The notes: generated by a model not told the origin, from the sequence alone. 64,000 bases of DNA from Blepharisma stoltei (GCA_914767885.1 CAJZBQ010000018.1:62001-126000); one strand, 5' to 3'; shown: positions 20,220 to 32,190, numbered from the stretch's first letter. Translations and numbers: made by a program.

Positions 20220-20720
20220 TTTATTTTTGCAAAGTAGGAGTGGGAAATCCTCTAGAAAATTTGAATTATTTGGGCAGAATATAAAAATTCTGAGGGGTTT
20301 TTGTGAGTGAATGCCCCCTTTGTGTGGGCGTACACAATATGATGACTAATGTGCTATTTTTCAGGATTTTTTTGATGAATTTTCATGAAAATGGACAAAT
20401 ACATTTTTTTATGAATTTTGATTCTAAAGCATTATTTCGCACAATTGATTCTGCATAAGATTGATAATATTGAAATCTCTTGTTTATAATGCTAAGACCC
20501 ATATATTTTCATCAGATTTAAAGTTTAAAGCCTTTCTATTTTTTTTCAATTATTTTTTCAAATAAATTATAAAATTTAAATTTTTATTATTAAAGGAAGT
20601 TAAAAATTGCGCTTCTTGATTTTCGGTTATAGCAAGATAATTTTGCTTATAAAGGCTGTGGTTTATAAAGACAATTATTTTCTTGAAATACAAGTCGGAT
20701 TAGAGTAAACTTTATCATTA
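20220..20720. other. AT-rich intergenic region
   Basis: No coding frame. A few T-rich stretches; nothing repeated elsewhere in the window was noticed. Confidence 0.45.
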
Positions 20721-21441
20721 TTATTTCGGTTGATTCCAGAAATTATGCTTCACCTTTTTCTCATTGTGTAAAGGAATCGGAGCAGGCCTTTCATTGAACA
20801 CAATTTTATTGCTTATTGTCCCTATAACCTCTAATCCGCCTTGCACTTTTTTTACAACATATAAAGGCTTTTTTATGATTTCTTGTTTTCCTCTTAGGAC
20901 ATGGTTTCCGATCACTAACTCCCCCCCCCCCCTCCGTGAGCGAACAAAACCATTAGAAAAATCGCCATTTTTTGACCAAAAACCCACCCTCCGTGAGTGA
21001 ACAAAAATTTTTTTAATAGAAAAAATTTTAATGGAAAAAAAATTTTGATATATAAGTGATAATTAGTATAATGAAATCTAGAGCTAATTCTGTTTAATTT
21101 TAAACAAATTGCGTTTTAAAACATAAATTTTGCAAATTAAATTAATATTTGCTTCCCAATTTTTGCAAATTAGGATTTTTTTTAAATTTCGAAAAAAATA
21201 TATTTTATAAAAATTTTATATATAAATTTTTTTTAAAAAAAAAATTAACCCCCCTCCGTGAGCGAACAAAATTTTTTTTGTTCGCTCACGGAGGGGGGGG
21301 GGGGAGTAAGGTATTTTTCCCATTTTCTTCCTTAAGTTTTCCGAGATTCATCCCGTCGAGCTCGCTCTGGGCTTTGACTTCTCCTTGGAGTTCCATCAAC
21401 AGATGGCTGCTTGCCTCTCCTTTTCTCACAAATAAATTCAT
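20721..21441 (-). CDS. CTF8: CTF8, subunit of the alternative clamp loader, split by a MITE
   Basis: Ctf8 pairs with Dcc1 and Ctf18-RFC in loading PCNA and sister chromatid cohesion. ATG 21441 (MNLFVRKGEASSHLLMELQG). After 45 or so codons the gene meets the MITE at 20919-21306; excision leaving one TTA joins KNTLVIGNHVLRGKQE in frame. Downstream are the family signatures KKPLYVVKK, LEVIGTISNKIVF and ERPAPI (compare the KPxxVL and KIxFxxRPKPI patterns of Ctf8). About 109 aa, close to the usual 120-130. The conserved TLxIGxHxLxGK motif spans the join, which supports the exact boundary. Confidence 0.88.
20919..21306 (-). mobile_element. BogoMITE-type MITE, copy 6 (inside CTF8)
   Basis: 388 bp. 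Read on the plus strand, the flanks are TAA (20916-20918) and TAA (21307-21309). Confidence 0.95.
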
Positions 21442-22433
21442 TATAATTTGCGGGAATTTTAGGCCAGGATAAGCAAGTTCGTGTATCTAGGATTTTTATA
21501 AAAAATCGAAGATTATAAGCAGGTAGATTTTTGTTCTAGATCAAAAGCCATTACTTTACATATAACGGTTCGCCAATGCTATTTAATCATATTAAGAGAA
21601 TTAGGAAAAATCAATGCAAATAAATTATAAATCTTTGAACTAAGCCCGTGTACAGTAACGAAAATTATGAAGGACAAATTAATCTCATAAAATGGATAGA
21701 GAAAAATATTTTTAAAAAGCTAATAACATCATTGGCCAATTAAAGCTTTATGATGTTTATTATTTATTTAAATATGGAAAATTTGAGAAAGGATAGCTGG
21801 AATAGATTGATTTTAGAAGCAAGGAGATTAATAATGCTATAGGATTATAAGGTATTTATACTTAGTTGCCTATAAGTCTAGCTATGAATAAGTATAAAAA
21901 TATTTTTTCAATGAAATATCATTTGCTTTGAGATTTAAGCTTTTTCTCGTTTTTTAATTTAGTTAAAAATTAAGAAGATGACTATTTATTTTGATATGGA
22001 TCCAGAGTGAAAGCTATTAAAACCAGATGCTTTCATATTAAAATTTTTAATTCTAATATACTTTATCTATACTAAAAAAAATATTTCTCTGTAACTATAT
22101 TTGTATTCTACTTTCAAGCATGCACAAAGTCTGTATATATTAATCAATTTTATTTATTTTAACATTTTTTCTAATGGGCTAATATTGTTTGAAATCTTAA
22201 AGGGTAATAATAAATTATCATTTTTAATAGTGAAAACTAAAATTCCTGAGACTTCTAAATGTGCTAATATCCTGCATGATTTCTGAATAAAAATATTTTT
22301 AAATAATAATTGATTTAAAAATACCTGCAAACGCATCAAATATATAAATTTTATTTATGTTTTAGAACAAGAATTAACAACAAATCTCTTCTTCTAAATT
22401 TTAATAAGTATGAACAGTTTATATGAAATATTT
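21442..22433. other. AT-rich region with possible relic coding pieces
   Basis: About 1 kb. Short stretches around 21600-22000 look like eroded protein-coding sequence but with stops in every frame. No clear repeat. Confidence 0.4.
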
Positions 22434-23150
22434 TTAACATATTGGTGGAAGTTTAAACGCCTTTCGCACTGGAAATGGCTCTTTTCTCGCTCCTACAAAA
22501 TGTATCCCTCTATTCTCATATCTCTGATGTGGTAAATGTTCTTCAATTTTTACATAATTTTCAGGATCTTCCTCAATACTTTGAAATTTTTCTTTCATGA
22601 TTTGCTTTACACCAAGCTCCATTATTTGCTGTTGGACTGTCAATAAATTGTGCCTTGCTGAGTTGTTTCTATTTACAAGAAGCTCAAGTTTCTGGAAGTC
22701 TGAATCAAATGAGCTTGCTGTTGAGAATAAAGTTTTATTCTTTTTTAATTGATTTTTAGTATAAAATCTATAGCATTTATCATATAAATATCTAGATTTT
22801 GGAAATAGTTTATCAAATATATAAATTTAATTAAAATAAGGCAGTATATTTTGCTTCGGAGTAAATGGTTCTGGAGATCGAGAATTTATTGATGGGAGTT
22901 TAGGAGGCTCCACTGATTTTGTTTCATTGCGTAAAGATAATTGTTCTTCTCTAGGCTTCAGCACTGAAATGCTTCTTAAAGACGGATCTTCCTGAATTGG
23001 GCTCATTCGATTCTGAAGTTTATTGATACTGATGTTTAGGTGGTTTTCTTGTTTACTATGGTCCTGAGAATTCTTGTGAACTTTTCAGGCTGATTTACGT
23101 TTTCTTTTAGGCTTATAGATGGAATTAATTTGTGCAAGGGCTGATTTCAT
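22434..23150 (-). CDS. hypothetical basic protein, about 213 aa, one IES
   Basis: ATG 23150 (MKSALAQINSIYKPKRKRK). One UGA is read as Trp. A Pro/Ser-rich middle (LPSINSRSPEPFTPKQNILP) leads into an AT-rich TA-bounded segment of about 75 bp (22763-22838) containing TAA; the two sides are in the same frame. The C-terminal part (FSTASSFDSDFQKLELLVNR...) ends with HFVGARKEPFPVRKAFKLPPIC. Unknown function; mostly disordered with one predicted helix pair. Confidence 0.7.
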
Positions 23151-23257
23151 TTATAACTGATGTATTTAAATAGTATTTTAGATTTGCAATTATAAATATT
23201 GTCTTAACTCAAATTCTTATAGCATTAGTCTGAATTTTTAGAAAATCTTTTTAGAGT

Positions 23258-24637
23258 ATGGCGTTTTGGAAAGCACTGTGATGTTCTAGGGATAAAGAAG
23301 TCAGTGTTACAGAAACAACCCGCCTTCTTCCAAGGCTCGAGTAATTATAACTCAGGGATAACCGAATTGTCTCTAAGCAAGAGTCTCCATTTGTAGTCTT
23401 CGCATATGGAATTGCACCGCCTCAGCTCCATCTTAGAAGAATCCCAACCGAATTCACAAGGGTTGGCATTGCAAAAATCGCTTGTGGGTCTGAACATTTT
23501 CTTATGCTCACTGAAAACAACTTTGTTCTAGCTGCTGGGAATAATGCGTATGGACAATGTGGCCGTGATCCTCAAAGACCTATAGAAAACCCAATTTCTG
23601 ACGAAAGTGCAATAATTCAAGAATCACCGACAAATTTGCGTCTTTCTGCATTTAATATTGAAAACCATAGAGTTGTTGACATAGCTGCAGGCTCCTATCA
23701 CTCATTAGTCCTAGTACACCCTCAAGGACTCAGACAAGATGCAGTTTCAAGAGTAATGGCATTTGGCCACGAGCTCGGCTGCGGATTTTTTGATAAGCAG
23801 CACCGTCATTTACCAACAGAAATAGAGCTTGGCCAGTCCTATTCAATGGAAACTGTATCCAAAATTTTTGCTGGACACATGAGATCAGCCGTGCTGCTTG
23901 AATCTGGAAAACTGCTTATGTGGGGCGAATGGTTTAATGGTGCTAAACAGCGTCAAATGAGAGAAATCAAGCTTAGCCTAAAGTCAAATGACCGTTGCAA
24001 AAAAGTCTCAATCGGAAAAATGCACGCACTCATGGTAACAGAACAAGGAAAACTTTACTCATGGGGCGACAATACATATGGAGAACTCGGAACAGGAAGA
24101 ACTATAAAAAATAAAAATTCCCCCAATTTGGTCCCATTTTTCCAAAATATGACTATTTTAGATTGTGCAGCTGGAGGAAGGCATTCTTTAGTATTAGAAG
24201 AAACTGGAAGAGTTTTTGCCTTTGGGGATAATAGTGAAGGCCAATGTGCGATTGATGCTAATAGGACATATGAGCCTATACAAATTGAGACTGTTGGGAT
24301 GTTAGGAGAAGACAGCTCAAAAGCTAGGTTTATTTATGCAGGAGATGCACATTCAGCACTGCTATCAAGTGAAGGAGATTTATTTGCGTGGGGAGATAAT
24401 AGTGCGTGTAGGCTAGGAATTAGCTCAACTTCATCAGTTTTTAGACCTACACTGGTAGATGATATTATGGGGAGGAATATCTGCGCGGTGGGATTGGGAG
24501 GATTTTTCAGTGTTTGTATTATTGGGCCTCATCAGTTTTCTTTGGTAGGGAGAAATGAAAATATGATTAAAGTGCAGACGATTTTTAACGAAATGCTGCA
24601 GAAAAGAATTAATGAAGGAGAAGCGCATGAAAATTAA
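23258..24637 (+). CDS. RCC1-like repeat (beta-propeller) protein
   Basis: Begins at ATG 23258 (MAFWKALWCSRDKEV; the second W is UGA). A 15-nt intron at 23341-23355 removes an in-frame TAA and joins PRLEDNRIVS. About 454 aa. Several RCC1 blades are visible: ACGSEHFLMLTENNFVLAAGNNAYGQCG, AAGSYHSLVLV, SIGKMHALMVTEQGKLYSWGDNTYGELGTG, AAGGRHSLVLEETGRVFAFGDNSEGQC and AGDAHSALLSSEGDLFAWGDNSACRLG. RCC1 propellers act as Ran exchange factors or as protein-interaction platforms; the specific role is not evident. No other domain. Confidence 0.92.
23341..23355 (+). other. 15-nt spliceosomal intron
   Basis: GTAATTATAACTCAG; the canonical GT...AG at the length typical of heterotrich introns. Confidence 0.85.
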
Positions 24638-24941
24638 TATATTCCTTTTCTAGTATGTAAAGGTTATATTTTATTTTCCTATGAGGCGCTTCCTTTTGCT
24701 GCCATTTCCTCGGTATGATTTGGTCCATTTAATGCATAACGCGGAAAAAGTTTTGACCAAATAGTGCCGAGAAAATTGCTTCCAGGTAATAAAATTCACA
24801 AACAGAAAACGTGCTAATATTTTTTGTAAAAATTTTATTAGTTGGTTGAATTTGGTGAAAGGCAATTTAGCAGTCCGGTTTGCATCAGGCTAAGTTGTTG
24901 AACTCCGTAATAAAGAATAATTTAAGAAAAATTTGAAAGTT
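24638..24941. repeat. intergenic region with an imperfect inverted repeat
   Basis: CTCGGTATGATTTGGTC near 24707 pairs imperfectly with GACCAAATAGTGCCGAG near 24760. Possibly a decayed hairpin element. Confidence 0.4.
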
Positions 24942-27135
24942 CTAAAGATCTTTATCTATTAAGTTTTCGAGTTTAATAAGATCCCACTTCTTCGTCACCG
25001 CCATTTTATACATCTCATCTTTAATTTTATTCTTCTTAATTTCAGATTTGCTATTTATCAATGCATTTATTCGCTTTATTTCTTCTTTCGCTTCAATAAA
25101 TGATTGTATTCTTTGTGATTTTGACTGTATTTTATCAATGCTTTCTGATTTCAAAAATTTTTCTTTTCTAGCAACTTTATTGGTACCCTTAAAAATACAT
25201 AAAAAATATGCAAATCACCAAAAAATTAATTTTTTAAAAAAAATTTATATATATCTAGCAACTTGCTCAAGGTTTAATTTATTATTCAGCTCTCTCAATG
25301 CTTTTTTATTTTTTCTTAAATCTTGCTGACTTTTTGTGTCTCTTTTTTCCAATTTTTCAAACCGCTTGGCAAGACCTTCAGAAAATTTTTGCCGTTTCAT
25401 TTCGTCTTCTTTATCAGCAATTTCTTTTTTTTCTAAAGTTTTTCGTGTTCGTTTCTCATAACTGATATGAATATTGTTGAGGTATTTTTGCTGTTCTTTA
25501 TTTAACTGGTTTAAAACTTTGTCCTCTTTCGCTCATTTTTGGTAATATTGAAGGCGCCTTGTTTCTTGCTCTTTTTCGATTTGTTTTCTGACTCTTTCTA
25601 ATTTTTCTTTTTTTCAATGGCTTATAGAGTTTTGGCTGTATTAAGTATAAATATTTATAAGAATACTGGCATTACTATAAGATAATAGTTTTAAGCTATT
25701 TATTCGCTATTGTATATTTCATTTAGTTCCATTTTTCTTTGCTCGTTCATTCTTCTTATCTTTTCCAGCCTTTCTTTGCTTTCTGCGTCAGCCATTTTTA
25801 CCATTTTCTGTTTCATTTTGAATTCTTTATTTGTTTTTCTGGCTGTCATCTCAATGTGCATTCTGAATTTTTCTGCATTTCTAAGCCGCCTTTCTTCAGC
25901 ATCTTTAGCTTTTTGTTCTTTTATTATGCTTTTTATATTAAATAGTTAATAGTAATAGCTATTTCCATTTATAGGACTATTAACTCTAAATATTATAGTT
26001 TCAATTTTCTTATTTCTTCCTCTTCCCTAGCTTTTCAGTCAAAATCTTTATTTTCTGCTGGCTTTTTTCTACTTTTTGATTCAGCAGTTTTTATTTTTCT
26101 TGGAGTTATGATTGGAAAGCTGTCAAGCTTAGATTTTTCGGTAGATATTTCATCTTTTATAGCAGGACGAAGAGAGTACTGCAGTTCATGATCAATCAAA
26201 GTTCTTACTACTCCCTTTGGTTAGCGAGCAAAATAATTAGAAAATCCCCTATTCTTGGGCAATTAACCACTTGTCCCAAGCAAAAATTTTTTATACATAA
26301 TATTCGATGTATAAATTATAATTGTAATAATAAGATCTCAGCTAAATTGTATTAATTTTAAAAAGGTTGCACCTTTTATAAGATAAAAATTATATTTCTC
26401 ATTTCAAGTATAGAAGTTTCCTATGTTTGGCGCTGTAAGGCCGATAAATTCTGATCGGAATTTATCGGTAGGTTGCACCAAATCAATGCCTTGGTCGGAC
26501 CAAAAAGCGATTTGGTCCTACGAACTTGGAAAGCTCCTGGGAAAATGTCTGCGCTTTTAGCGCTATATAGAGGAAACCTCTATATTTAAAATAGGAAAAA
26601 AATTGTATTATTTTAGTATTTAATAAAAATTAGCCTTCTTTCTGTAAGAAAATTTTAATCTTAGCCAAGGGAAGTTAGCTCTCTATTATGTTTTTCCTTA
26701 TTGGCAATGGAATCTCCAAAAACTCTATCACTTAGCGATAAGGAATTAGATGGCTTTGTTTTAACATTATTATTTAAAATGATTTATTTATTAGTTCTTT
26801 AAAACAATTAGTATGTTTTATACAGGAAATAACATATTTTGCATTAATTTATACATTAAATACCCTTTGGATTGCATATCTTCATTTAAAAGATTATTTT
26901 TCGCTTTTATAACTTTTCTTATCAGAAAAAGCCTTTTCTTTTCAAAAAAATTGCTTAATGATTGTTCGGCCTTAGGTGAGATTTCTATCTTTTTAAAATC
27001 TCTTGAGCTTTTCGGCAATAAATCTTGAGGTTTTATCCCTTCTCTTAGACATGCTTCAATTGTTCTTGGTGTATTCGATAGCCCATACTCTTCAAGCTGT
27101 TTTAAATTCTCAAGTGATTTCTTATTTTTTATCAT
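24942..27135 (-). CDS. long coiled-coil protein split by several IESs
   Basis: ATG 27135 (MIKNKKSLENLKQLEEYGLSNT), stop TAG at 24944-24942. Coding blocks on the minus strand: to about 26830; about 26745-26680 (KPSNSLSLSDRVFGDS); about 26225-26000; about 25930-25700; about 25620-25265; about 25166-24945. The intervals contain in-frame stops and have matching TA flanks. The largest holds a decayed MITE and a TATAGAAGTTTCC element. Two UGA are read as Trp (DFDWKARE, YYQKWAKED). From the second half on it is a nearly continuous Glu/Lys/Arg coiled coil. Probably cytoskeletal or ciliary (inference). Exact joins are uncertain for some IESs. Confidence 0.65.
25167..25264. mobile_element. IES with 11-bp direct repeats
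   Basis: TCTAGCAACTT occurs at 25167-25177 and 25254-25264. Removal of one repeat plus the interval (87 bp) joins NLEQVARKEKFLKSE in frame. The repeat contains TA. Confidence 0.7.
26212..26400 (-). repeat. decayed BogoMITE-type copy
   Basis: CTCCCTTTGG, then GCGAGCAAAATAATTAGAAAATC aligns with the consensus GAGCGAACAAAACCATTAGAAAAATCG. It then fades in AT-rich sequence. Part of an IES in the coiled-coil gene. Confidence 0.6.
26409..26585 (+). mobile_element. TATAGAAGTTTCC hairpin element, copy 2
   Basis: Almost identical to 15791-15965 and 40682-40858. Three internal hairpins (see copy 3). Confidence 0.85.
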
Positions 27136-27162
27136 TATAGAAAATAGATCATGTTAATTAGC

Positions 27163-28727
27163 TTAAAAGACATTAGACTGTTGGTAGCCCATACCTTTCA
27201 AGACCTTTCTCCCATTAAGTAACTTAATGATTGAATTTGAGTCAAAGCCAGCATTTCTCGAGCCGTTTTGGAAACTAGCAAAAGGTTTTATGCTTTTTTA
27301 TAAGAATATACAGCTATTTTTAATAAGAATTTTATATTATTTAATTAGAGAAAATTGTATGGGATTGTTTTGGAGACATTATTGAATCTCATTGAAGAAA
27401 GAGCTTTCACTGGTGACGATCCGCCTTCTCCATAAGTAAACGACCTATTCGTAAAATTCTCTGATTTTCCTGTGATCGGGTTAAATAGTCCTCTTTTCAT
27501 CTGTTTATCTCTTATAGGCGAAGAGTCATTTTTTAGCTCAAATTCTGATCTAAGAGTGGTCCTGTCAATAATATAATTTTTGGTAATTCCACGGATAGGG
27601 TCAAATGACTTATCCTTCCTCCCCCCCTCCGTGAGTGAACAAAAAAATTTTGTTCACTCACGGAGAGGGGTTAATTTTTTTTTTTTAAAAAAAATTTATA
27701 TATAAATTTTTATAAAAAATATTTTTTTTCGAAATTTAAAAAAATCCTAATTCGCAAAAATTGGAAAGCAAATATTAATTTAATTTATAAAATTTATGTA
27801 TTAAAAACCAATTCGTTTAAAAATTAACAGAAATTAGCTCTAGATTTCATTATACTAATTATCATTTATATATCAAAATTTTTTTCAGTAAAACATTTTT
27901 TTATTAAAAAAATTTTTGTTCACTCACGGAGGGTGGGTTTTTGGGCAAAAAATAGGGATTTTTTCTAATGGTTTTGTTCACTCACGGAGGGGGGGAGTTA
28001 GGCAAGGACTTGGAATAAATTATCATTTGGCCGTTATCATATGATTTCGATACTGGATTATTGAATTTAGATCCTTGGTAGCTTGCCTTAGTTTTTACTT
28101 GCTCATATAGCTTATTGATATCAATTGGGTCTTCTTTAAATTCTTGAAAAGTCGCAAATGGGGGTTGCGTTGCTGCTCGATTCGGAGAGTTTGACTTGCT
28201 ACTGGATTTTTCTGGAGAATAGACCTTTTCTTCTTTATTGTAGATCTCTTTTAGTAAGGTTTCAGCTCTTACCGAGTAATAATAAAAATAGGGCAATTTT
28301 CTATTATCGTTATTTGCAGATTTTTGAACTTTACCACCTAAGTGTGGAATTTTTTCCGCGTGTGAAAAGAGGATTCCACATGTGAAATCAAAAGGGCTCC
28401 ACACGTGAAAAACACCTTTTCACACGCGGAAAAGATTCCACACTTAGGTGGTAAAGTTCAAAAATCTGCAAGTAACGATATAATTTTTAAATAAATAATT
28501 TTTTATTTGGAGAAAGTTAGAATTTTTTCATTTTCTGATGGCTGTCTTAAATAATGAAGAAGATCGCCTCCATCTGAGGAGTTTCGTATATGATTCGAAC
28601 GATAAGTTTCTGAAGAGGCTGGTATGGCACGGTTTAATTCATATGATGCGGTTTTTTGAGGACTTTTCAGCGTTGGGCTCGGAGTAAATGATCTCTGTGG
28701 GTAGTGGTAAACATTGACTTTGCTCAT
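27163..28727 (-). CDS. hypothetical protein, about 290 aa, split by a palindrome, a MITE and a short IES
   Basis: ATG 28727 (MSKVNVYHYPQRSFTPSPT). Coding blocks: 28727-28506; a palindromic IES (28289-28505); 28288-28000; a MITE IES (27611-28000); then KSFDPIRGITKNYIIDRTTLRSEFELK... to about 27352; an AT-rich gap; and a C-terminal block FASFQNGSRNAGFDSNSIIKLL... to TAA 27163. The first two joins use TA and are in frame. The last is in frame only if TTTT is shared. The short motif style (SFDPIRG, LFNPITG) is repeated, suggesting a structural ciliary protein, but no family is recognised. The next gene starts 28 bp downstream. Confidence 0.65.
27619..27997 (+). mobile_element. BogoMITE-type MITE, copy 7
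   Basis: 379 bp. The right flank is TTA. The left flank is mutated (TATCCTTC before CTCCCC), and the inferred IES pointer is the TA at 27611, outside the MITE end. Confidence 0.92.
28289..28505. mobile_element. palindromic IES, about 215 bp
   Basis: Near-perfect arms: TGCAGATTTTTGAACTTTAC (28316 on) against its complement ending at 28471, with TTCCACACG/CACACGCGGAA blocks inside. TA at 28289 and 28504 give an in-frame join (TFSKYFYYYSV). Confidence 0.75.
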
Positions 28728-28894
28728 AATTACGTTAATTTATTCCAAAATGAAATTAATCTTTTTTATGCAATTAATACATAGGCTAAAAATATATAAA
28801 ATAGCTTTTTATAAATAAATTTAATTTATTTTCTTGTATGCTATATTAATTAAGAATTATTATATAAAGCAATCATAATTTAATATTTTTCTTA

Positions 28895-29280
28895 CTCCCC
28901 CCCCCCTCCGTGAGCGAACAAAACCATTAGAAAAATCGCCATTTTTTGACCAAAAACCCACCCTCCGTGAGTGAAACAAAAATTTTTTTAATAGAAAAAA
29001 TTTTAATGGAAAAAAATTTTGATATATAAGTGATAATTAGTATAATGAAATCTAGAGCTAATTCTGTTTAATTTTAAACAAATTGCGTTTTAAAACATAA
29101 ATTTTGCAAATTAAATTAATATTTGCTTCCCAATTTTTGCAAATTAGGATTTTTTTTTAAATTTCGAAAAAAATATTTTTTATAAAATTTATATATAAAT
29201 TTTTTTTTAAAAAAAAAAAAATTAACCCCCCTCCGTGAGCGAACAAAATTTTTTTGTTCGCTCACGGAGGAGGGGGGGAG
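28895..29280 (-). mobile_element. BogoMITE-type MITE, copy 8
   Basis: 386 bp, flanked by TTA on both sides. It lies between divergent genes rather than inside one. Confidence 0.95.
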
Positions 29281-29472
29281 TTAGAATTTAATCTATGTAC
29301 ATATATAGAATTTTCCTGATATTTAATAATCACATTATGTTTTACAAACAATTTTAATTTCAAGAAAAATGATTTTATATAAGCTTGAATAAATTATGAT
29401 TTAATTAATTAAATTAATAGCATTATGCTAGAAACAACTTCTCTACATGTTATATTTAAACGTGAATTTAAT

Positions 29473-30890
29473 ATGGTGAATCTATTGATTCTTCTTTCTC
29501 TCACATTTTTATCTTACGCTTACAACCAAACTCTCTTTATTTTCAACCAAACTCTTGACCACTTTCATGTCCCATATCAAGATGCTGGCACTTTTCCTCA
29601 GCGATACTGAATCGTAGACAACTACTTTAATCCTTCATATGGCCTTGTATTTCTATATCTCTGTGGTGAATATGAATGCCCAGGGGTTGACCCTACAAGA
29701 CTTTTCCCCCTCCAAGTGGCCAAAGATAATAAAGCTCGGTTTGTAGTCCTTGAACACCGTTATTATGGAGAATCATTACCTTATAACTACTCTGGGATGC
29801 TGCCTCAGCTGCTTACCTATTTAAACGCTGAACAAGCTTTAGCAGACATTGCTCAATTTATTCGGTTCCTTAATGGAGAAATGGCTCTCACAAACCCAGG
29901 AGTTTCTTTTAAGTGGGTAGTAGTCGGTGGAAGCTATGCAGGAGGTCTAAGTGGCTGGGTCAAAACTCGCTACCCAGACCTCGTCGCTGTCTCATGGGCT
30001 AGTTCAGCTGTGGTTAGGCCCATTCTAAACTTCACAGACTTCGACAAGCAAGTATATCTCTCAGCCTTAAAAAGTGGCCAATCCTGTGTAAATGCGATAC
30101 GTGCTGTAAATTCTTTAGTAGAAACCCAATATTTAGCGAATAATCTTGGCCCAGTCACTGACATATTTAATGCGACTGCAGCTTTTCAAGGGACCCCTGA
30201 CAAGAGACCAGTGCTGTTTTATATCACTGATATAATGGCTGAGCTGATACAGTATGGGCATAGGACTGAGCTATGTGACGCTTTGATTGCAGTTGACAAT
30301 GCGTGGGACATGCTAAAAGAAGTAGCTATTTTAGGAGACGAGTATGGGATGGCTGATCCAACAGGATATGCTGTGAATTCTCTAGGGTCATTTGTGTGGA
30401 CTCCAAGTACTGCAGGAAGACAGTGGTGGTGGCAGCAATGCACACAGTTTGGCTGGATGCAGACGCCCTCTGAGTATCAAATGAGGTCAAAATACTCGAT
30501 TTTAAGCCAATTTATAATATAAATAGCTATTTTCTAATATAAAATAATTCATTTATAAAAGAATACTTAAATTTGACATTTTGGGATTGGTATTGTAACG
30601 CTATTTATAATTACCCAGGAGGTCTCCCATTACCTGACGTAGATATTGCAGGCTATGATCTAAATTATCTAGGCACCAATATACTTTATACAAATGGAGA
30701 CGAAGACCCTTGGCAGTGGGCTGGAATCAACGTAACCAGCACTGATGCAAGGCCTGTTTTGCTCATTAAATGTGAAAACTGTGGACACTGCGTTGAACTC
30801 TATACACCTGCTCCAACTGATCCTATTGAGCTGACAAGGGCTAGAATCAATATAAGGTCATTAATTTCAAAACTCCTGAGAAATAATTAA
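29473..30890 (+). CDS. serine carboxypeptidase, family S28 (Pro-X carboxypeptidase/DPP7 type)
   Basis: ATG 29473 begins a signal peptide (MVNLLILLSLTFLSYAYNQ). The family start NQTLDHFHVP...FPQRYW follows, its W being UGA. Then come FLYLCGEYECPG and EHRYYGESLPY, the nucleophile motif GGSYAGGLSGW (catalytic Ser), and near the end TNGDEDPWQW (catalytic Asp) and NCGHCVEL (catalytic His). A 71-bp IES (30493-30565; TA within a shared AATACT) splits the chain between MRSKY and LNLTFWDWYC. About 448 aa. Likely a secreted or lysosomal exopeptidase acting at or after proline. Confidence 0.93.
30493..30565. mobile_element. IES, 71 bp, AATACT flanks
   Basis: TA at 30493 and 30564 inside identical AATACT hexamers. 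Removal restores the S28 frame. Confidence 0.85.
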
Positions 30891-30951
30891 TACTAATCGA
30901 CATTTTTATAATAAAAGGTTAAGGGCTATGCTATAATTATTTAAAAGCCCC

Positions 30952-32063
30952 ATGAACGTAAAATTCTTGCTATCCGCAGACAACAAAGAAAATATTTCTT
31001 CGAGGTCTTACTACAACCCATTCAAGCTGAAATCTTCAGTAAAAGTCTTGCAATTTGGAGAAAACAAAAATTTATCGATTGATATTGACCTACAGGACAG
31101 TGAAAATCCTAAATATTTAGGGTGTTATGCAAAAGAAATATTTATACTAATTTACCGTGAATAGCATTTTTATTGAGCCAGAAACCAGCAGGCTTTGCCA
31201 ATTTGGCCAAAAAGTTCTCCTTGGTGGATTATTCTTCGTAAATAAATATAGAAATCTCAAACGAATAGAAACGTCATGCACTCCTCAGTATGGCTATATA
31301 AAGCAGCAGTTCCAAATCACAGAAAAAATGCGAGCAATTCTTATAGACTGGATAATTGACGTTCATAACAAGTTTCAGCTTAAGCCTGAAACTTTGTTTC
31401 TGACTGTAAATCTTATTGATAGATACTTAGAAAGGTCACAAATAGCAAAAGAAAACCTTCAATTGGTCGGGGTAACTGGCTTGTTTATTGCTTGCAAATA
31501 TGAAGAAATATATGCACCATATGCAAAGGATATGGAAAAAGTTACAAGTAATGCGTATACAAAAAGCCAGATTATTGATATGGAAAGAAACATGCTAAAA
31601 GTGCTGGAATATACTAATTATATATAAGAATAACACTTATTTTTGCTTATAAAAATAAAGACTTAAATAGTTTAATAGGAGATATAACATTACAGTAACT
31701 TCTTCCTATGAATTTCTTGAAAGATTTGCTCGAATTGTGATGATGGAAAGCAGAGCTCATAGCCTGGCAAGGTATTTTATAGAACTTTGCTTATTAGACT
31801 GCAAAATGATAAAATTCAGCTCATCTACAATGGCAGGATCTGCTGTATATTTGTCTCACAAAATGCTAAAATTTATGCCGGCTTGAGATCATAGACTAGA
31901 AGAGGAAAGCCAATTGACAGAGAACGATTTAAGAAACTGTGCAAGAGAGATGTGCGGACTGATCCAGGGGATTAAAAAAACTGGATTAGAAGCTATAATA
32001 AGGAAATATTCATTACCTAAATATCATGAGGTCGCAAATATCGAAATGCTTATGGTGAGGTAA
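30952..32063 (+). CDS. mitotic-type cyclin (A/B-like)
   Basis: About 311 aa after removing two IESs. The N-terminal tail contains NPKYLGCYAKEIF, continued after an approximately 106-bp IES (31143-31250) by RNLKRIETSC. The cyclin-box signature TEKMRAILIDWIIDVHNKF and the helices LFLTVNLIDRYL and LVGVTGLFIACKYEEIY are intact. A 70-bp IES (31615-31686) separates LEYTN from ITVTSSYEFLERFARIV, the start of the C-terminal cyclin fold, which ends near TAA 32061-32063. One UGA is read as Trp (FMPAWDHRL). It activates a CDK; B-type is likely from the MRAILIDW wording. Confidence 0.92.
31143..31250. mobile_element. IES, about 106 bp, TA pointer
   Basis: TA at 31143 and 31249. In-frame join EIFRNLKR. 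Confidence 0.7.
31615..31686. mobile_element. IES, 70 bp, TA pointer
   Basis: TA at 31615 and 31685; several in-frame stops inside. Join EYTNITVTS. Confidence 0.8.
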
Positions 32064-32190
32064 GGTATAATTTGTAATATTTAAAGCATTTGCTATTAAA
32101 TTTTTTAATTTCCGAGCTTTATATAGTATTTTCTATATAGTCTAAAACATAAAATTCCTGTATATATGAAAAATTTGCATATTTCCCATA

